Below, piece by piece: positions 6,598 through 13,827 of a stretch of 57,273 nucleotides of DNA. The stretch comes from a virus: positions 1-57,273 of IMG/VR virus record IMGVR_UViG_3300034101_003302. One strand, 5' to 3'. Position numbers and translations under genes: made by a program. The first letter of the stretch is position 1, and every line of letters starts with the position of its first letter. The notes under the pieces are model-generated. The model worked only from the letters and a program-made list of their open reading frames with translations. It searched no databases and was not told the origin of the DNA.

Positions 6598-8721
6598 TTA
6601 TTTTATTTTTATTTTTACTTTCGTTCCCATTTCATTTTTCTCACATGTTATACTAAACCTGTGTTCTTCTAAAATTGCAACGCAAATATTTAACCCTAAA
6701 CCAGTACCCGATTCTGTTTGCCCTTCTTTTCTTATGTATGGTTTACGTAGGTGATCAAAATCTTGTTGTGTAATCCCTCTACCATTATCTTGAATGTATA
6801 TATTATTCTCATCAGAATAAATTTTAACAAACTTAGTGTCAGAATCATTATACTTTAAACCATTTCTAATAAGGTTATCTACTGCAGTACAAAATAACGC
6901 CTCGTTTACTTCTATTGTTGGTAAGTCCTCAATAATTACTTGACTTAAATATGCGGTTGATGACAAATAATCAGTTAGAATGGTTTTTAAATTACATTCC
7001 GTTTTATTTAGAACAACGTCTTTTTTAACTAAATTAGTAAATTCATAGACACCTTTATATACTTTTTGAGAATGTTTTAAACCTTCTTTAATCATTCTAA
7101 TAGGTGCCTCAATTTTTAATGATGTAATATCTTCAGAACTTAACCTTCTTTCTAAAGAACTTAATCCTCTTGGCATATATGTATTAATACCTGAATGCAT
7201 GTCGTGTCTTAATATCTTTGCTGCATGTTCTAAGTAAGTGTTTTTCTTTTCAATCTCTTTTCTTTGTTCATGAGAGTTAGTGATATCAGTGGCTATTTTC
7301 ATAATACGATAAATTTTACCGTCTAAACCAACAATTGGGTTATAAGTCGATTGCAGATATACAATGGACCCATCTTTTTTAATTCTTGTAACTTCACCAG
7401 TAAACAATACACCATCATTTAATTTTTTCCAAAAAAGATTATATTCTTCACTTTTTGAATGATCGTCATCTATAAATATTCTATGGTGTTTTCCGACTAT
7501 TTCATCAATTGACGAATACCCCATAGTATTTAAAAACAAATCGTTAGCAAAAATAATGTTACCTTCTAAATCAAATTCAATAACAGCATTAGATTTATTT
7601 ATCGCATTCATTCTATTACGGATCTCAACTTCTTTTTTCTTAAGCTCTGTCACATCTTGTCTGATGGATGAAAACCCTTCTAATTTACCATCTTTATCAA
7701 ATCTTGCTCTAATGTATGTATCAACATAATATAGTTCACCCAACTTACTTTTATTGGTAACAACGTCATTCCATATTTCACCTTTCATTACTTTTTCATA
7801 CATCTTACCCCAATATCCATCAGGTTGTAGACCAGAGTTAACAATGCTATGATCCTTCCCTTTAACTTCATCTAACGACCAACCCGATACTTCCTCAAAT
7901 TTTTTATTAACGTATGTGATTTTACCATATTTATCAGCAATTGAGATGATCGATGATTCATTAATAAATTTTTCCGTTTCTTTATTTCTTCTATCTATTT
8001 CATTACCTTCTTTAATTGAATATGCAAATGTATATAATGAAGATAATAATTGAGCAAAATTAACTTCAACCTTATCCCATTCTCTAAGGGTTAATGATTC
8101 AATACAAATAACACCGATCGTTTCTCCTCTATAAACAACCGGAACATCTAACATGGATTTTACGCCAAGTGGTTTTAAATATGTTTCAGTAAAACAAGAA
8201 GTTGCGGTATGTGATTCAGCGTCATTTGCAATAATAATTGGGTTGATAAGTAATGATAAGAAGTAAGGTTGGAAATCTTTTTTATATAGTGTTATGTCTT
8301 GATACCAACTATCTTCATATTTTATATATAATTGTTCACATATAATTGCACTTTTATCTTCATTATATAACCATATTGAACATCTATCCGCACTTATTGA
8401 TTCAGTAACCTCTTTAGTTAATACTTTTGCCCCTTCTGTTGTATTACCTTCATAAAATAAAGGGTTGTGTGATTGTGATATTAAAGTTTCGTTTAATTTT
8501 TTAATATAGTTGGAGTGTTTTTTTCCTTCTTTATTTTTTTTTAGGTATTCTAAAACAACCACCGCAAAGAATGGTATAAAGGCCAAAAAACAAGCATAAC
8601 CAAAATAACCAATCTCATCGATGTACTTGATAAAGTTGAACACTAAAAGAGATTGTGTGGTAAAAAAAGTGACCATTACGGCCAACGATATAATTAAAGA
8701 TATCTTAGATAATTTAGTCAT
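6598..8721 (-). CDS. Membrane histidine kinase with GAF and two PAS domains
   Basis: 707 aa, complete. Two transmembrane helices (~8-30, ~38-60), GAF domain (~75-230), PAS (~250-370, WSLDEVKGKDHSIVNSG), PAS (~380-490), dimerisation/phosphoacceptor segment with ILRHDMHSG (His506) and a C-terminal HATPase with N-box DNLIRNGLKYN, G1 DNGRGI and G2 GTGLGL. PAS domains of this type often bind haem, flavin or small ligands. Complete sensor kinases are rare in phages. It heads a run that continues through regulator, coiled-coil membrane protein, endolysin and holin-like gene. ATATTTAT lies 4 nt before the ATG. Confidence 0.92.
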   Translation of the reverse strand: MTKLSKISLIISLAVMVTFFTTQSLLVFNFIKYIDEIGYFGYACFLAFIPFFAVVVLEYLKKNKEGKKHSNYIKKLNETLISQSHNPLFYEGNTTEGAKVLTKEVTESISADRCSIWLYNEDKSAIICEQLYIKYEDSWYQDITLYKKDFQPYFLSLLINPIIIANDAESHTATSCFTETYLKPLGVKSMLDVPVVYRGETIGVICIESLTLREWDKVEVNFAQLLSSLYTFAYSIKEGNEIDRRNKETEKFINESSIISIADKYGKITYVNKKFEEVSGWSLDEVKGKDHSIVNSGLQPDGYWGKMYEKVMKGEIWNDVVTNKSKLGELYYVDTYIRARFDKDGKLEGFSSIRQDVTELKKKEVEIRNRMNAINKSNAVIEFDLEGNIIFANDLFLNTMGYSSIDEIVGKHHRIFIDDDHSKSEEYNLFWKKLNDGVLFTGEVTRIKKDGSIVYLQSTYNPIVGLDGKIYRIMKIATDITNSHEQRKEIEKKNTYLEHAAKILRHDMHSGINTYMPRGLSSLERRLSSEDITSLKIEAPIRMIKEGLKHSQKVYKGVYEFTNLVKKDVVLNKTECNLKTILTDYLSSTAYLSQVIIEDLPTIEVNEALFCTAVDNLIRNGLKYNDSDTKFVKIYSDENNIYIQDNGRGITQQDFDHLRKPYIRKEGQTESGTGLGLNICVAILEEHRFSITCEKNEMGTKVKIKIK

Positions 8722-8725
8722 ATCA

Positions 8726-8733
8726 ATAAATAT
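8726..8733 (-). promoter_or_regulatory. ATATTTAT element (putative late promoter)
   Basis: ATATTTAT in the coding direction, 4 nt before the kinase ATG at 8721; it would head the kinase-to-lysis unit with almost no leader. Confidence 0.6.
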
Positions 8734-8763
8734 GTAGAAACTCTTTACTTTTCAAAATTCATA

Positions 8764-8771
8764 ATATTTAT
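8764..8771 (+). promoter_or_regulatory. ATATTTAT element (putative late promoter)
   Basis: ATATTTAT 17 nt upstream of the ATG at 8789, divergent from the copy at 8726. Confidence 0.55.
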
Positions 8772-8788
8772 ATTGAAAATTAATTATT

Positions 8789-9394
8789 ATGTATACAAGA
8801 GAACAAATTGAAGCGGCCGTAAAGGCTAAGGGGTATGTTTGGTTTGAAGATACCTCAAACAAAAGTTACGATGTGAATATCGTAGGAGTAAGAAACAATG
8901 CACCTTCAGTTGCAAAAAAAGTAACTAACGTGTTTGATGATCACCTTACACTTTCATTTAAAGATGAAAAAGGTGTTTGGCAATACTATTGTTGGATGGC
9001 AACATGTGATCCAGGTAAAAAGGGAGTTCAACAATTCCACAACAAAAATGGTGTTGCAAGGTTAGTACCGGGACAATACAGAGGTGTATGGAAAATTGAT
9101 TTACATCAAGGTAAATATGAAGCGCTTTGTCAAAGAAATGGTAACGTAACTGTTTGGAGAGACGCAAACAAAGACTTAATTTTTGAAGAAACAAAAACAG
9201 ATACAGGTATGTTTGGTATTAACATTCACAAAGCAGGTCAAGATTCTCAGTGGGTTGAGAACTGGTCTGAAGGTTGCCAAGTATTTAAAAGAGTAAAAGA
9301 CTTTGATGTGTTTATGTCTTTATGTAAAAAGGCTTCAAAAATTTGGGGGAACAAATTTTCGTACACACTATTAGAATCTACAGATATTAAATAA
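8789..9394 (+). CDS. L,D-transpeptidase-like cell-wall protein
   Basis: 201 aa. The C-terminal half has GINIHKAG (His147) followed by WSEGCQVF (Ser160, Cys163), the H...SxGC arrangement of the YkuD/L,D-transpeptidase catalytic domain; similar domains occur in phages, where they may act as peptidoglycan peptidases. No signal peptide or leader. It overlaps the next gene by one base, forming a two-gene plus-strand unit ending in a strong terminator. It could process the peptidoglycan cross-link during entry or lysis; substrate unknown. Confidence 0.6.
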   Translation: MYTREQIEAAVKAKGYVWFEDTSNKSYDVNIVGVRNNAPSVAKKVTNVFDDHLTLSFKDEKGVWQYYCWMATCDPGKKGVQQFHNKNGVARLVPGQYRGVWKIDLHQGKYEALCQRNGNVTVWRDANKDLIFEETKTDTGMFGINIHKAGQDSQWVENWSEGCQVFKRVKDFDVFMSLCKKASKIWGNKFSYTLLESTDIK

Positions 9395-9936
9395 TGAATA
9401 AAAAAAGATTTTTTACTTTATTAGAATCCAAATCAGGAGATGTTAAACCTTTAATAACCGAAAATAAATTAAAGGATGAAAGTTATTTACGTAAAAAACA
9501 AGAACTTTTAGATTTTTTATTTACGGTTAATCTAACAACTGATGGTAGTTCCCAAAAAATTGATATTAATAAAGACGGTGAAATGGATAGCGAATTAATG
9601 ACATTTACCACAGGTAATGTTATTTTGTATTTAGGTGTTTGCAATTTTTCTAATGGAGATCTAAAATATCTTTGCTTTATAAAAACAAAACCTGATTACA
9701 ATACCATTTTAAAACCAACTTTTGTTGATACGTTAGATGATCTTGAGTCTGAGATTTTACCATATGTTGAGCAGTCTTACGAAGACACAAAACTTGATTA
9801 TCTTGGGGTTAATAATCAAAAAGAATATGAACCATCTAAAAATGAATATAATGATCTTTTAAATCAAGCAATAGATAATGAAGATTGGTTAGAAGCAAAA
9901 AGACTTCAAGATAGGTACGGTAATTTATATAGATAA
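9394..9936 (+). CDS. Leader-bearing protein of unknown function
   Basis: 180 aa. Leader-like N-terminus (MNKKRFFTLLESKSGDVKPLITEN) with LLE and LITE; the rest is an acidic, mixed alpha/beta protein with DINKDGEMDSEL (~49-60) resembling a Ca-binding loop, and a C-terminal acidic helix. The ATG overlaps the upstream stop (TAATG), implying translational coupling with the L,D-transpeptidase-like protein. No family recognised. Confidence 0.7.
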   Translation: MNKKRFFTLLESKSGDVKPLITENKLKDESYLRKKQELLDFLFTVNLTTDGSSQKIDINKDGEMDSELMTFTTGNVILYLGVCNFSNGDLKYLCFIKTKPDYNTILKPTFVDTLDDLESEILPYVEQSYEDTKLDYLGVNNQKEYEPSKNEYNDLLNQAIDNEDWLEAKRLQDRYGNLYR

Positions 9937-9941
9937 AAATT

Positions 9942-9965
9942 AAGGGACTTAGGTCCCTTTTTTTA
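9942..9965 (+). terminator. Intrinsic terminator
   Basis: AAGGGAC / GTCCCTT with loop TTAG and a run of T; ends the two-gene unit 8789-9936. Confidence 0.9.
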
Positions 9966-10046
9966 TCTTCCTTTATAAGACAAGTAAGATATTACCATAA
10001 TACCAATTATAACGATTGGGACTATAAATGCTACGTAGATTTCCAT
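9963..10046 (-). CDS. Micropeptide with one transmembrane helix (27 aa)
   Basis: A 27-codon frame, MEIYVAFIVPIVIIGIMVIS plus a basic tail, consisting of almost only one membrane helix. It overlaps the T-run of the terminator at 9942. Small single-helix membrane peptides are common in phages as lysis or exclusion factors. Support is the composition only. Confidence 0.4.
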   Translation of the reverse strand: MEIYVAFIVPIVIIGIMVISYLSYKGR

Positions 10047-10137
10047 AATGTTTTTTTTAATAAATAATAAATAAAATACCCAAAACTATACCAAATGAGC
10101 GGGGCTTGTCCCATAATGAACAAACCCCACAATCTTT

Positions 10138-10887
10138 TTATTTAAACCAAAGGTGTGACATCTTTTGAAGAACTTGAGTGTTACCTTCCCAAGATTTAAT
10201 CTGAGAATTAGGTACCCAAAATTCCATCTCTCCGATTTCTTCAACACGACGAAGATACTCTTCACGGAATTTATCAGCTTGACTTGCGTCTGTGATGTAC
10301 TCAACACCCATGTGTTTTGCACATGTCTTACCCATTTTAGTCAACATTGAGAACTCGTCAGTAAGAGTTTTTGCACAACACATACAAACATCGCCACGTT
10401 TTACGGTCATTTTACCTGAGAATTTAACCGCTTTTGCCGAGAAAGACAAAACTTTAGTGATATCCAAAAGGATAGGGTTAAAATTAAGGCCATATTGTTC
10501 TTTAAGTTGTTGACCGATTTTTCTACCAACTTTGATAGTATCTCCGATCGCAGGAACGTTAACTTTGCGAACAACAGTTTTGTTTTCTTCTTTGTTGATT
10601 TGATTCAATCCGGCAGAGATCTGTTTTTCAGAAAGTTTACCGTATTGGTTAAGTTTGTTTTTAAGTTCAATAACAAAAGAGTTAGGACCTTCATAAGAAG
10701 CGATTTTTTTCATGTCGTCAGTCATTTCAACTGATTTTGCTTCAACAGGGTTGTTAAAGATTCTTTCTACCGCAGATCTTTGATTAACTGTTAAAGAACC
10801 GTATTTACTGATTGCGTCCTTCATTTTCAAGATGAAAAAATTTTTACCGTTGTAGTTTCTTACTTGAGTTGTGATGTCTGTTGTCAT
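10138..10887 (-). CDS. Zinc-knuckle protein with duplicated N-terminal repeat
   Basis: 249 aa. Two related N-terminal repeats (NYNGKNFFILKMKDAISKYG ~12-31 and SYEGPNSFVIELKNKLNQYG ~64-83), each ending in a helix, then a zinc-binding-like cluster CMCCAKTL...GKTCAKHMG (CxxC...CxxH, ~163-188) and a C-terminal helical part. It is G+C-richer in codon use than its neighbours and has a perfect host-type promoter, consistent with strong early expression. It may bind nucleic acid or ribosomes; function unknown. Confidence 0.75.
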   Translation of the reverse strand: MTTDITTQVRNYNGKNFFILKMKDAISKYGSLTVNQRSAVERIFNNPVEAKSVEMTDDMKKIASYEGPNSFVIELKNKLNQYGKLSEKQISAGLNQINKEENKTVVRKVNVPAIGDTIKVGRKIGQQLKEQYGLNFNPILLDITKVLSFSAKAVKFSGKMTVKRGDVCMCCAKTLTDEFSMLTKMGKTCAKHMGVEYITDASQADKFREEYLRRVEEIGEMEFWVPNSQIKSWEGNTQVLQKMSHLWFK

Positions 10888-10910
10888 ATCCTTATCGTTT
10901 TTTATTTAAA

Positions 10911-10941
10911 CAAAGATATAGGAAATTATTAAATTGGCAAA
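10911..10941 (-). promoter_or_regulatory. Bacteroidota-type promoter
   Basis: Minus-strand TTTG (10938-10941), 19-nt spacer, TATCTTTG (10911-10918), 23 nt upstream of the ATG at 10887. Confidence 0.8.
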
Positions 10942-10958
10942 ATTTTTTTTAAAAAAAA

Positions 10959-11033
10959 TGGTAGCCCCACCTAGAATCGAACTAGGAACTAATCTTTAGA
11001 AGAGATTCGTTATATCCATTTAACTATGGAGCC
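10959..11033 (-). tRNA. tRNA-Arg(TCT)
   Basis: Cloverleaf with anticodon arm AATCT-CTTCTAA-AGATT; CCA encoded. Reads AGA. Confidence 0.9.
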
Positions 11034-11078
11034 ATTTTTAATATAGTAATATTTTATTAAAAAATAAATATAATTTTG

Positions 11079-11153
11079 TGGTCCTAGCAGGACTCGAACC
11101 TGCGACCTTCGCGTTATGAGCGCACTGCTACTAACCAACTGAGCTATAGGACC
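11079..11153 (-). tRNA. tRNA-Met or tRNA-Ile2 (CAT)
   Basis: Acceptor GGTCCTA/TAGGACC, loop CTCATAA. Elongator Met or lysidine-type Ile2; the anticodon alone cannot decide. CCA not encoded. Confidence 0.85.
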
Positions 11154-11158
11154 TTTGA

Positions 11159-11272
11159 TGTCAGGGTGGGATTCGAACCCACAATGAGCAACCTTATAAC
11201 TTCTCGTGTCCAAATTGTTCTTGGACCGTGGTGTCTTTAGGACTTGGCACCGTGCCGCATTACACTCCTGAC
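11159..11272 (-). tRNA. Oversized tRNA-like gene (114 nt), isotype unclear
   Basis: GTCAGG/CCTGAC acceptor and a perfect T-arm (GTGGG-TTCGAAT-CCCAC), but 114 nt long. The D-arm may be GTG-TAATGCGG-CAC. The centre holds GGTG/CACC around a 14-nt loop, a GTCCAA/TTGGAC hairpin and extra sequence, with no normal 7-nt anticodon loop. It shares the blocks GTAATGxGGxACGGTxCC and TAAGGTTG with the gene at 13485. Confidence 0.5.
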
Positions 11273-11283
11273 AAACAACGACT

Positions 11284-11357
11284 CTTCAGCCTTCTACTCC
11301 CAGCACCGAGGAATTGTATATAACTTAGCCCGCCTCACCGCTGTGTGGGAACTGAAG
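11284..11357 (-). ncRNA. Compact structured RNA in tRNA spacer
   Basis: A 74-nt element closed by CTTCAG/CTGAAG with a second helix TTCCCA/TGGGAG inside (minus strand). No tRNA T-arm. It contains CACAGCGG, similar to the ACAACGG motif of other spacer RNAs here. Function unknown. Confidence 0.4.
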
Positions 11358-11358
11358 T

Positions 11359-11421
11359 TTATCGTCTTTTTCTTATGACAAACATAAATAATATAAATAA
11401 TACTAACAATACTGGTGTCAT
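11359..11421 (-). CDS. Possible 20-aa membrane micropeptide
   Basis: ATG-initiated frame MTPVLLVLFILFMFVIRKRR, essentially one membrane helix with a basic end, after an A/T-rich start region. Too short to prove; an upstream-extended frame crosses a structured RNA and is less likely. Confidence 0.3.
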   Translation of the reverse strand: MTPVLLVLFILFMFVIRKRR

Positions 11422-11433
11422 AATTTTTAATTT

Positions 11434-11506
11434 AAAAAAGGTGGAGATTAGCGTCAAACATAAGATCACCCCTATGTCTCGTTTCATTTGTCTTAGGCAC
11501 TCCACC
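11434..11506 (-). ncRNA. Structured RNA with terminator-like closing stem
   Basis: On the minus strand ACAACGGTGGAG begins a domain closed by GGTGGAG/CTCCACC (7 bp) and followed by six T, so it could be a small RNA ending at an intrinsic terminator. Further upstream (11507-11590) are GTAAG/CTTAC and ATTC...GAAT hairpins, suggesting a larger RNA up to tRNA-like gene 11603. Confidence 0.45.
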
Positions 11507-11602
11507 GTTGTAAGTTTCTCTTCTCTTACGCCCCCATTCACGGAATTTTCCCGAATATCCCAATGGTTGTTGCTATACTACCAGGAATCAAGCAACTGAT
11601 TG

Positions 11603-11705
11603 TAGTCAGGACAGGATTTGAGCCTGTATAATTAGCTTACGATTATCTAATTACCCACTTTTACAAGCAGTTCGGGGTTGCGTCTACCAATTCCGCCACC
11701 TGACT
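11603..11705 (-). tRNA. Oversized class II tRNA-like gene (103 nt), Leu-type D-arm
   Basis: Acceptor AGTCAGG/CCTGACT, Leu-type D-arm GCG-GAATTGGTAGA-CGC, a 7-bp variable arm TAATTAG/CTAATTA, T-arm ACAGG-CTCAAAT-CCTGT. The anticodon arm is enlarged: ACCC-(CGA)-ACT pairs with AGT-GGGT around GCTTGTAAA, leaving the anticodon ambiguous. Confidence 0.55.
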
Positions 11706-11711
11706 ATATTT

Positions 11712-11787
11712 TGGCGGCTCCAACGGGACTCGAACCCGTACCACACGCCGTGACAGGGCGGTATTGTAGCCATTCAACCATGGAGCC
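11712..11787 (-). tRNA. tRNA-Asp(GTC)
   Basis: Loop CTGTCAC on a CCGCC stem, discriminator G, CCA encoded. Confidence 0.9.
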
Positions 11788-11793
11788 TTTTAT

Positions 11794-12408
11794 TTACTCA
11801 TACAAATATACAAAATTTTTTCCGTATTTAGATTCAACATATTCAAATTCTTTTTTTAAATCTTTACGAAATAAAACCTTTAAATTTTTAATTGTATTAA
11901 GTTTTATTTTTGTTTGTTCGTTTACATAACCTTTTATTTCTATAATTTCTCCGTCTTGGATAAAATCCGGAATATAATTCCTATTTTTACCATTCCAAAA
12001 ATAACTATATTTTTTGGTATTCCTTTCAAATACTTTATTATGTTCAAGTTGGTATATAACCCAAGCTAGTTCATAACTACTATCACACCAATATCCTTTA
12101 TACCAACCACTTTTACCAACTCCCGCACCTTTTCTAACCCCACCGGATGACTTCAACCAACAATCTGGATGATATTTTTTTGGTGTTGATTCCCAATGTT
12201 CAATATCTAAACCACAATGTTGACATTTTGACTTGATCGTTTTCCAATTTTTACCCTTATTCCAAGGATCTTTTCCTTTGTTTGCAATACTTTTAATTTT
12301 TTTAGTTTCTTCACTAAAAGTTCTACTATTTGCACAACTCACGGAACAATATTTACCACTACCAAAAGTCCCATCGTGTTCTTTATTACATTTAATACAT
12401 GTTCCCAT
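11794..12408 (-). CDS. Homing endonuclease, zinc finger plus PD-(D/E)xK type
   Basis: 204 aa from the ATG preferred because ATATTTAT lies 5 nt upstream (an in-frame upstream Met at 12423 is possible). N-terminal CxxC...CxxxC finger (CIKCNKEH...KYCSVSCANSRTFSEE) typical of phage homing endonucleases, a second finger (CQHCGLDIEH...CW), and a C-terminal nuclease core YIPDFIQDGEIIEIKGY with the PD...ExK pattern, as in I-Ssp6803I-type enzymes. Its position between tRNA genes fits homing into or near tRNA loci. Free-standing, no intron seen. Confidence 0.75.
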   Translation of the reverse strand: MGTCIKCNKEHDGTFGSGKYCSVSCANSRTFSEETKKIKSIANKGKDPWNKGKNWKTIKSKCQHCGLDIEHWESTPKKYHPDCWLKSSGGVRKGAGVGKSGWYKGYWCDSSYELAWVIYQLEHNKVFERNTKKYSYFWNGKNRNYIPDFIQDGEIIEIKGYVNEQTKIKLNTIKNLKVLFRKDLKKEFEYVESKYGKNFVYLYE

Positions 12409-12412
12409 ATAT

Positions 12413-12420
12413 ATAAATAT
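12413..12420 (-). promoter_or_regulatory. ATATTTAT element (putative late promoter)
   Basis: ATATTTAT in the coding direction, 4 nt before the homing endonuclease ATG at 12408. Confidence 0.5.
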
Positions 12421-12462
12421 CACCGAACCCCTTTTTTAATCGTGTTTTAATTAAAATTTTTG

Positions 12463-12536
12463 TCACCCGTATGGGATTCGAACCCATGCTCTTCTCCGTG
12501 AAAGGGAGACGACTTAAACCGCTTGTCCAACGGGCG
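12463..12536 (-). tRNA. tRNA-Glu(TTC)
   Basis: Anticodon arm TCTCC-CTTTCAC-GGAGA; acceptor CGCCCGT/ACGGGTG; T-arm ATGGG-TTCGAAT-CCCAT. Confidence 0.88.
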
Positions 12537-12551
12537 AAATATTTTTTAATT

Positions 12552-12764
12552 TTACATTTTATTTATCAATTTCATAATTTCATCAACAGTTTCGGTTACT
12601 CTAAACCCACCATTGTTGTGAGTGGTAACACCAAGGTTAGTATGCGCTTTCTCAGTAACTCTTCCGTACTCCACTTTTTCATCAATAGAATATAGGTGTC
12701 CGATGTGTGCAACGTTTACCACTATTAAATTTCCTTTCATATTTGTCAATTTGATAAATTTCAT
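12552..12764 (-). CDS. FlbD-like small phage protein
   Basis: 70 aa: MKFIKLTNMKGNLIVVNVAH...GGFRVTETVDEIMKLI. The pattern (KLT-x-x-x-G-x-x-x-x-VN...I...VTTHNNGGFRVTETVDEI) resembles small FlbD-type proteins that recur in large phages with unknown role. It has a perfect host-type promoter with a 20-nt leader and is therefore probably an early gene. Confidence 0.65.
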   Translation of the reverse strand: MKFIKLTNMKGNLIVVNVAHIGHLYSIDEKVEYGRVTEKAHTNLGVTTHNNGGFRVTETVDEIMKLINKM

Positions 12765-12783
12765 ACTTTCCTTATTTGTCTTA

Positions 12784-12814
12784 CAAAGATACAGGTTTAT
12801 TTTAATCTACCAAA
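12784..12814 (-). promoter_or_regulatory. Host-type promoter, repeated element copy 1
   Basis: TTTGGTAGATTAAAA...TATCTTTG on the minus strand: TTTG, 19-nt spacer, TATCTTTG. The same TTTGGTAGA(A)TTAAA block recurs at 13796, 14276 and 17968. Confidence 0.8.
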
Positions 12815-12925
12815 TCTTTTTTTAAGTTTTTTCTTTAATATTTTTACAAAATCAGATTTAAAGTTAGTTCTAACAAATTTAACTTTAGATGATTCTGAAG
12901 TACCTGATAAAACTTCTCTCATCAT
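12797..12925 (-). CDS. Small basic protein (42 aa)
   Basis: 42 codons beginning MMREVLSGTSESSKVKFVR and ending in a Lys/Arg-rich stretch (KKKLKKRFGRLK), so strongly basic and possibly nucleic-acid binding. Its C-terminal codons overlap the promoter repeat of the next gene. No promoter of its own found. Confidence 0.45.
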   Translation of the reverse strand: MMREVLSGTSESSKVKFVRTNFKSDFVKILKKKLKKRFGRLK

Positions 12926-12948
12926 TCTTTCGTTTTTAATTGTTTATT

Positions 12949-13021
12949 TGGTGGACACTGTGGGAATCGAACCCAAACGATCTGATTGCAAATCAGTCGA
13001 CCTGCCGTCGGCATCAGGCCC
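12949..13021 (-). tRNA. tRNA-Ala(TGC)
   Basis: Loop TTTGCAA on ACTGA/TCAGA; encoded CCA; the weak acceptor GGGCCTG/AGTGTCC contains the G3-U70 pair that defines tRNA-Ala. Acceptor mismatches at pairs 5 and 7 are unusual. Confidence 0.7.
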
Positions 13022-13025
13022 ATAT

Positions 13026-13100
13026 TGGAGCAGGTACCCGGAATCGAACCGAGATCTTCTGATTGGAAGTCAGAAGTAATAACCGTTATACGATACCTGC
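13026..13100 (-). tRNA. tRNA-Gly(TCC)
   Basis: Acceptor GCAGGTA/TACCTGC, loop CTTCCAA on TCTGA/TCAGA, discriminator T, CCA encoded. Confidence 0.9.
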
Positions 13101-13106
13101 TTATTG

Positions 13107-13187
13107 TACGGACGGAGGGATTCGAACCCACGTTTTAAACTTACCGCTACAGGCATAGATGATATAAGCATCCACTGGTACGTCCGC
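13107..13187 (-). tRNA. Atypical tRNA-like gene, possibly Ile(TAT)
   Basis: Acceptor GCGGACG/CGTCCGT and T-arm GTGGG-TTCGAAT-CCCTC are clear. The only good anticodon arm is GGATG-CTTATAT-CATCT (TAT), but it starts 7 nt after the acceptor, which leaves no room for a D-arm, and a long 3' spacer containing GGTA (pairing with TACC) follows. Confidence 0.45.
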
Positions 13188-13189
13188 AT

Positions 13190-13262
13190 AAATTGTCAGT
13201 CTTTCCTGACCGTCACCTCTAACCCACAGGTATGAACCCGTATTGTAGTAAAGCTTGGTTGG
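13190..13262 (-). other. Non-coding tRNA spacer with hairpins
   Basis: 73 nt without ORF or tRNA signature. Minus strand shows ACCT/AGGT around GTGGGTTAG, and a GTCAG-GAAA-GACTGAC hairpin at the left end; function not assignable. Confidence 0.35.
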
Positions 13263-13271
13263 CTTATTGTG

Positions 13272-13343
<72 letters not shown>

Positions 13344-13348
13344 ATATG

Positions 13349-13470
13349 TAGGTAAAACAGGATTCGAACCTGTACGATATAGTTCCCTTTTCAAGAGACA
13401 TCCCCAGCTATATCTCGGTGACTTCTTACGGGGAATAAACCTGAGCGTCTGCCAATTCCGCCACTTACCT
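13349..13470 (-). tRNA. Oversized class II tRNA-like gene (122 nt), Leu-type D-arm
   Basis: Acceptor AGGTAAG/TTTACCT, Leu-type D-arm GCG-GAATTGGCAGA-CGC, T-arm ACAGG-TTCGAAT-CCTGT. About 70 nt separate D-arm and T-arm: a CxGGT/ACCG helix around TTC-CCCGTAA-GAA, then GATATAG/CTATATC enclosing a TCTCT-TGAAA-AGGGA hairpin. TCCCC/GGGGA could also pair. Anticodon not assignable. Confidence 0.5.
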
Positions 13471-13484
13471 ATTTTAAAATTTTT

Positions 13485-13615
13485 TGTCAGGGCCGGACTC
13501 GAACCGGATACCGTTTTCACGGATTAGACAACCTTACGCCATCATAGAATCTACATCTGTCGAGATCTATTAGACTTGTGGATTCGGGTACCGTCCCTCA
13601 TTACGCCTACCTGAC
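13485..13615 (-). tRNA. Oversized tRNA-like gene (131 nt), isotype unclear
   Basis: GTCAGG/CCTGAC acceptor and T-arm CCGG-TTCGAGT-CCGG. The interior has GAATC/GATTC and a CCGT-GAAA-ACGG tetraloop hairpin in place of a normal anticodon arm. It shares GTAATGxGGxACGGTxCC and TAAGGTTG with the gene at 11159, so the two are homologous. Confidence 0.5.
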
Positions 13616-13619
13616 AAAT

Positions 13620-13789
13620 TTATGTAGTTTAGTAGTTAACACACACTCTCGTTTCACCATCTTGTGTTAACAGGTTAATGTACTTTACGAGTTTCCCGTT
13701 TCTTACAACCACTTATTTTTATTTCAATCAACTTCTTCTTTCTTCACGGGAGTAGGACACCAACCTCTAACTTCCTACCCCCGTTCTTT
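13620..13789 (-). ncRNA. Structured leader RNA of the tRNA operon
   Basis: Starts right after the promoter at 13796. Minus-strand helices: ACGGGG-GTAGGA pairing with TCCTAC-TCCCGT (about 12 bp) and GTTAACACA pairing with TGTGTTAAC (9 bp). No ORF. It could be a leader, an RNase P/III processing platform or an independent RNA. Confidence 0.5.
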
Positions 13790-13795
13790 GTTCTA

Positions 13796-13827
13796 CAAAT
13801 ATACAAGGTTTTATTTAATCTACCAAA
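13796..13827 (-). promoter_or_regulatory. Host-type promoter of tRNA operon, repeat copy 2
   Basis: TTTGGTAGATTAAA..., 20-nt spacer, TATATTTG (13796-13803); reads leftwards into the structured leader and tRNA genes. Confidence 0.8.

Noticed and set aside
10090-10130. Hairpin GGGGCTTGT/ACAAACCCC as terminator of the 10138 gene
   Set aside because: Stem is real, but there is no T-run on the minus-strand side; left as an unassigned hairpin.
11359-11541. 60-aa ORF at 11359-11541
   Set aside because: Its 5' two thirds lie in a structured RNA with a terminator-like stem; only the last 20 codons look protein-like and are listed as a low-confidence micropeptide.
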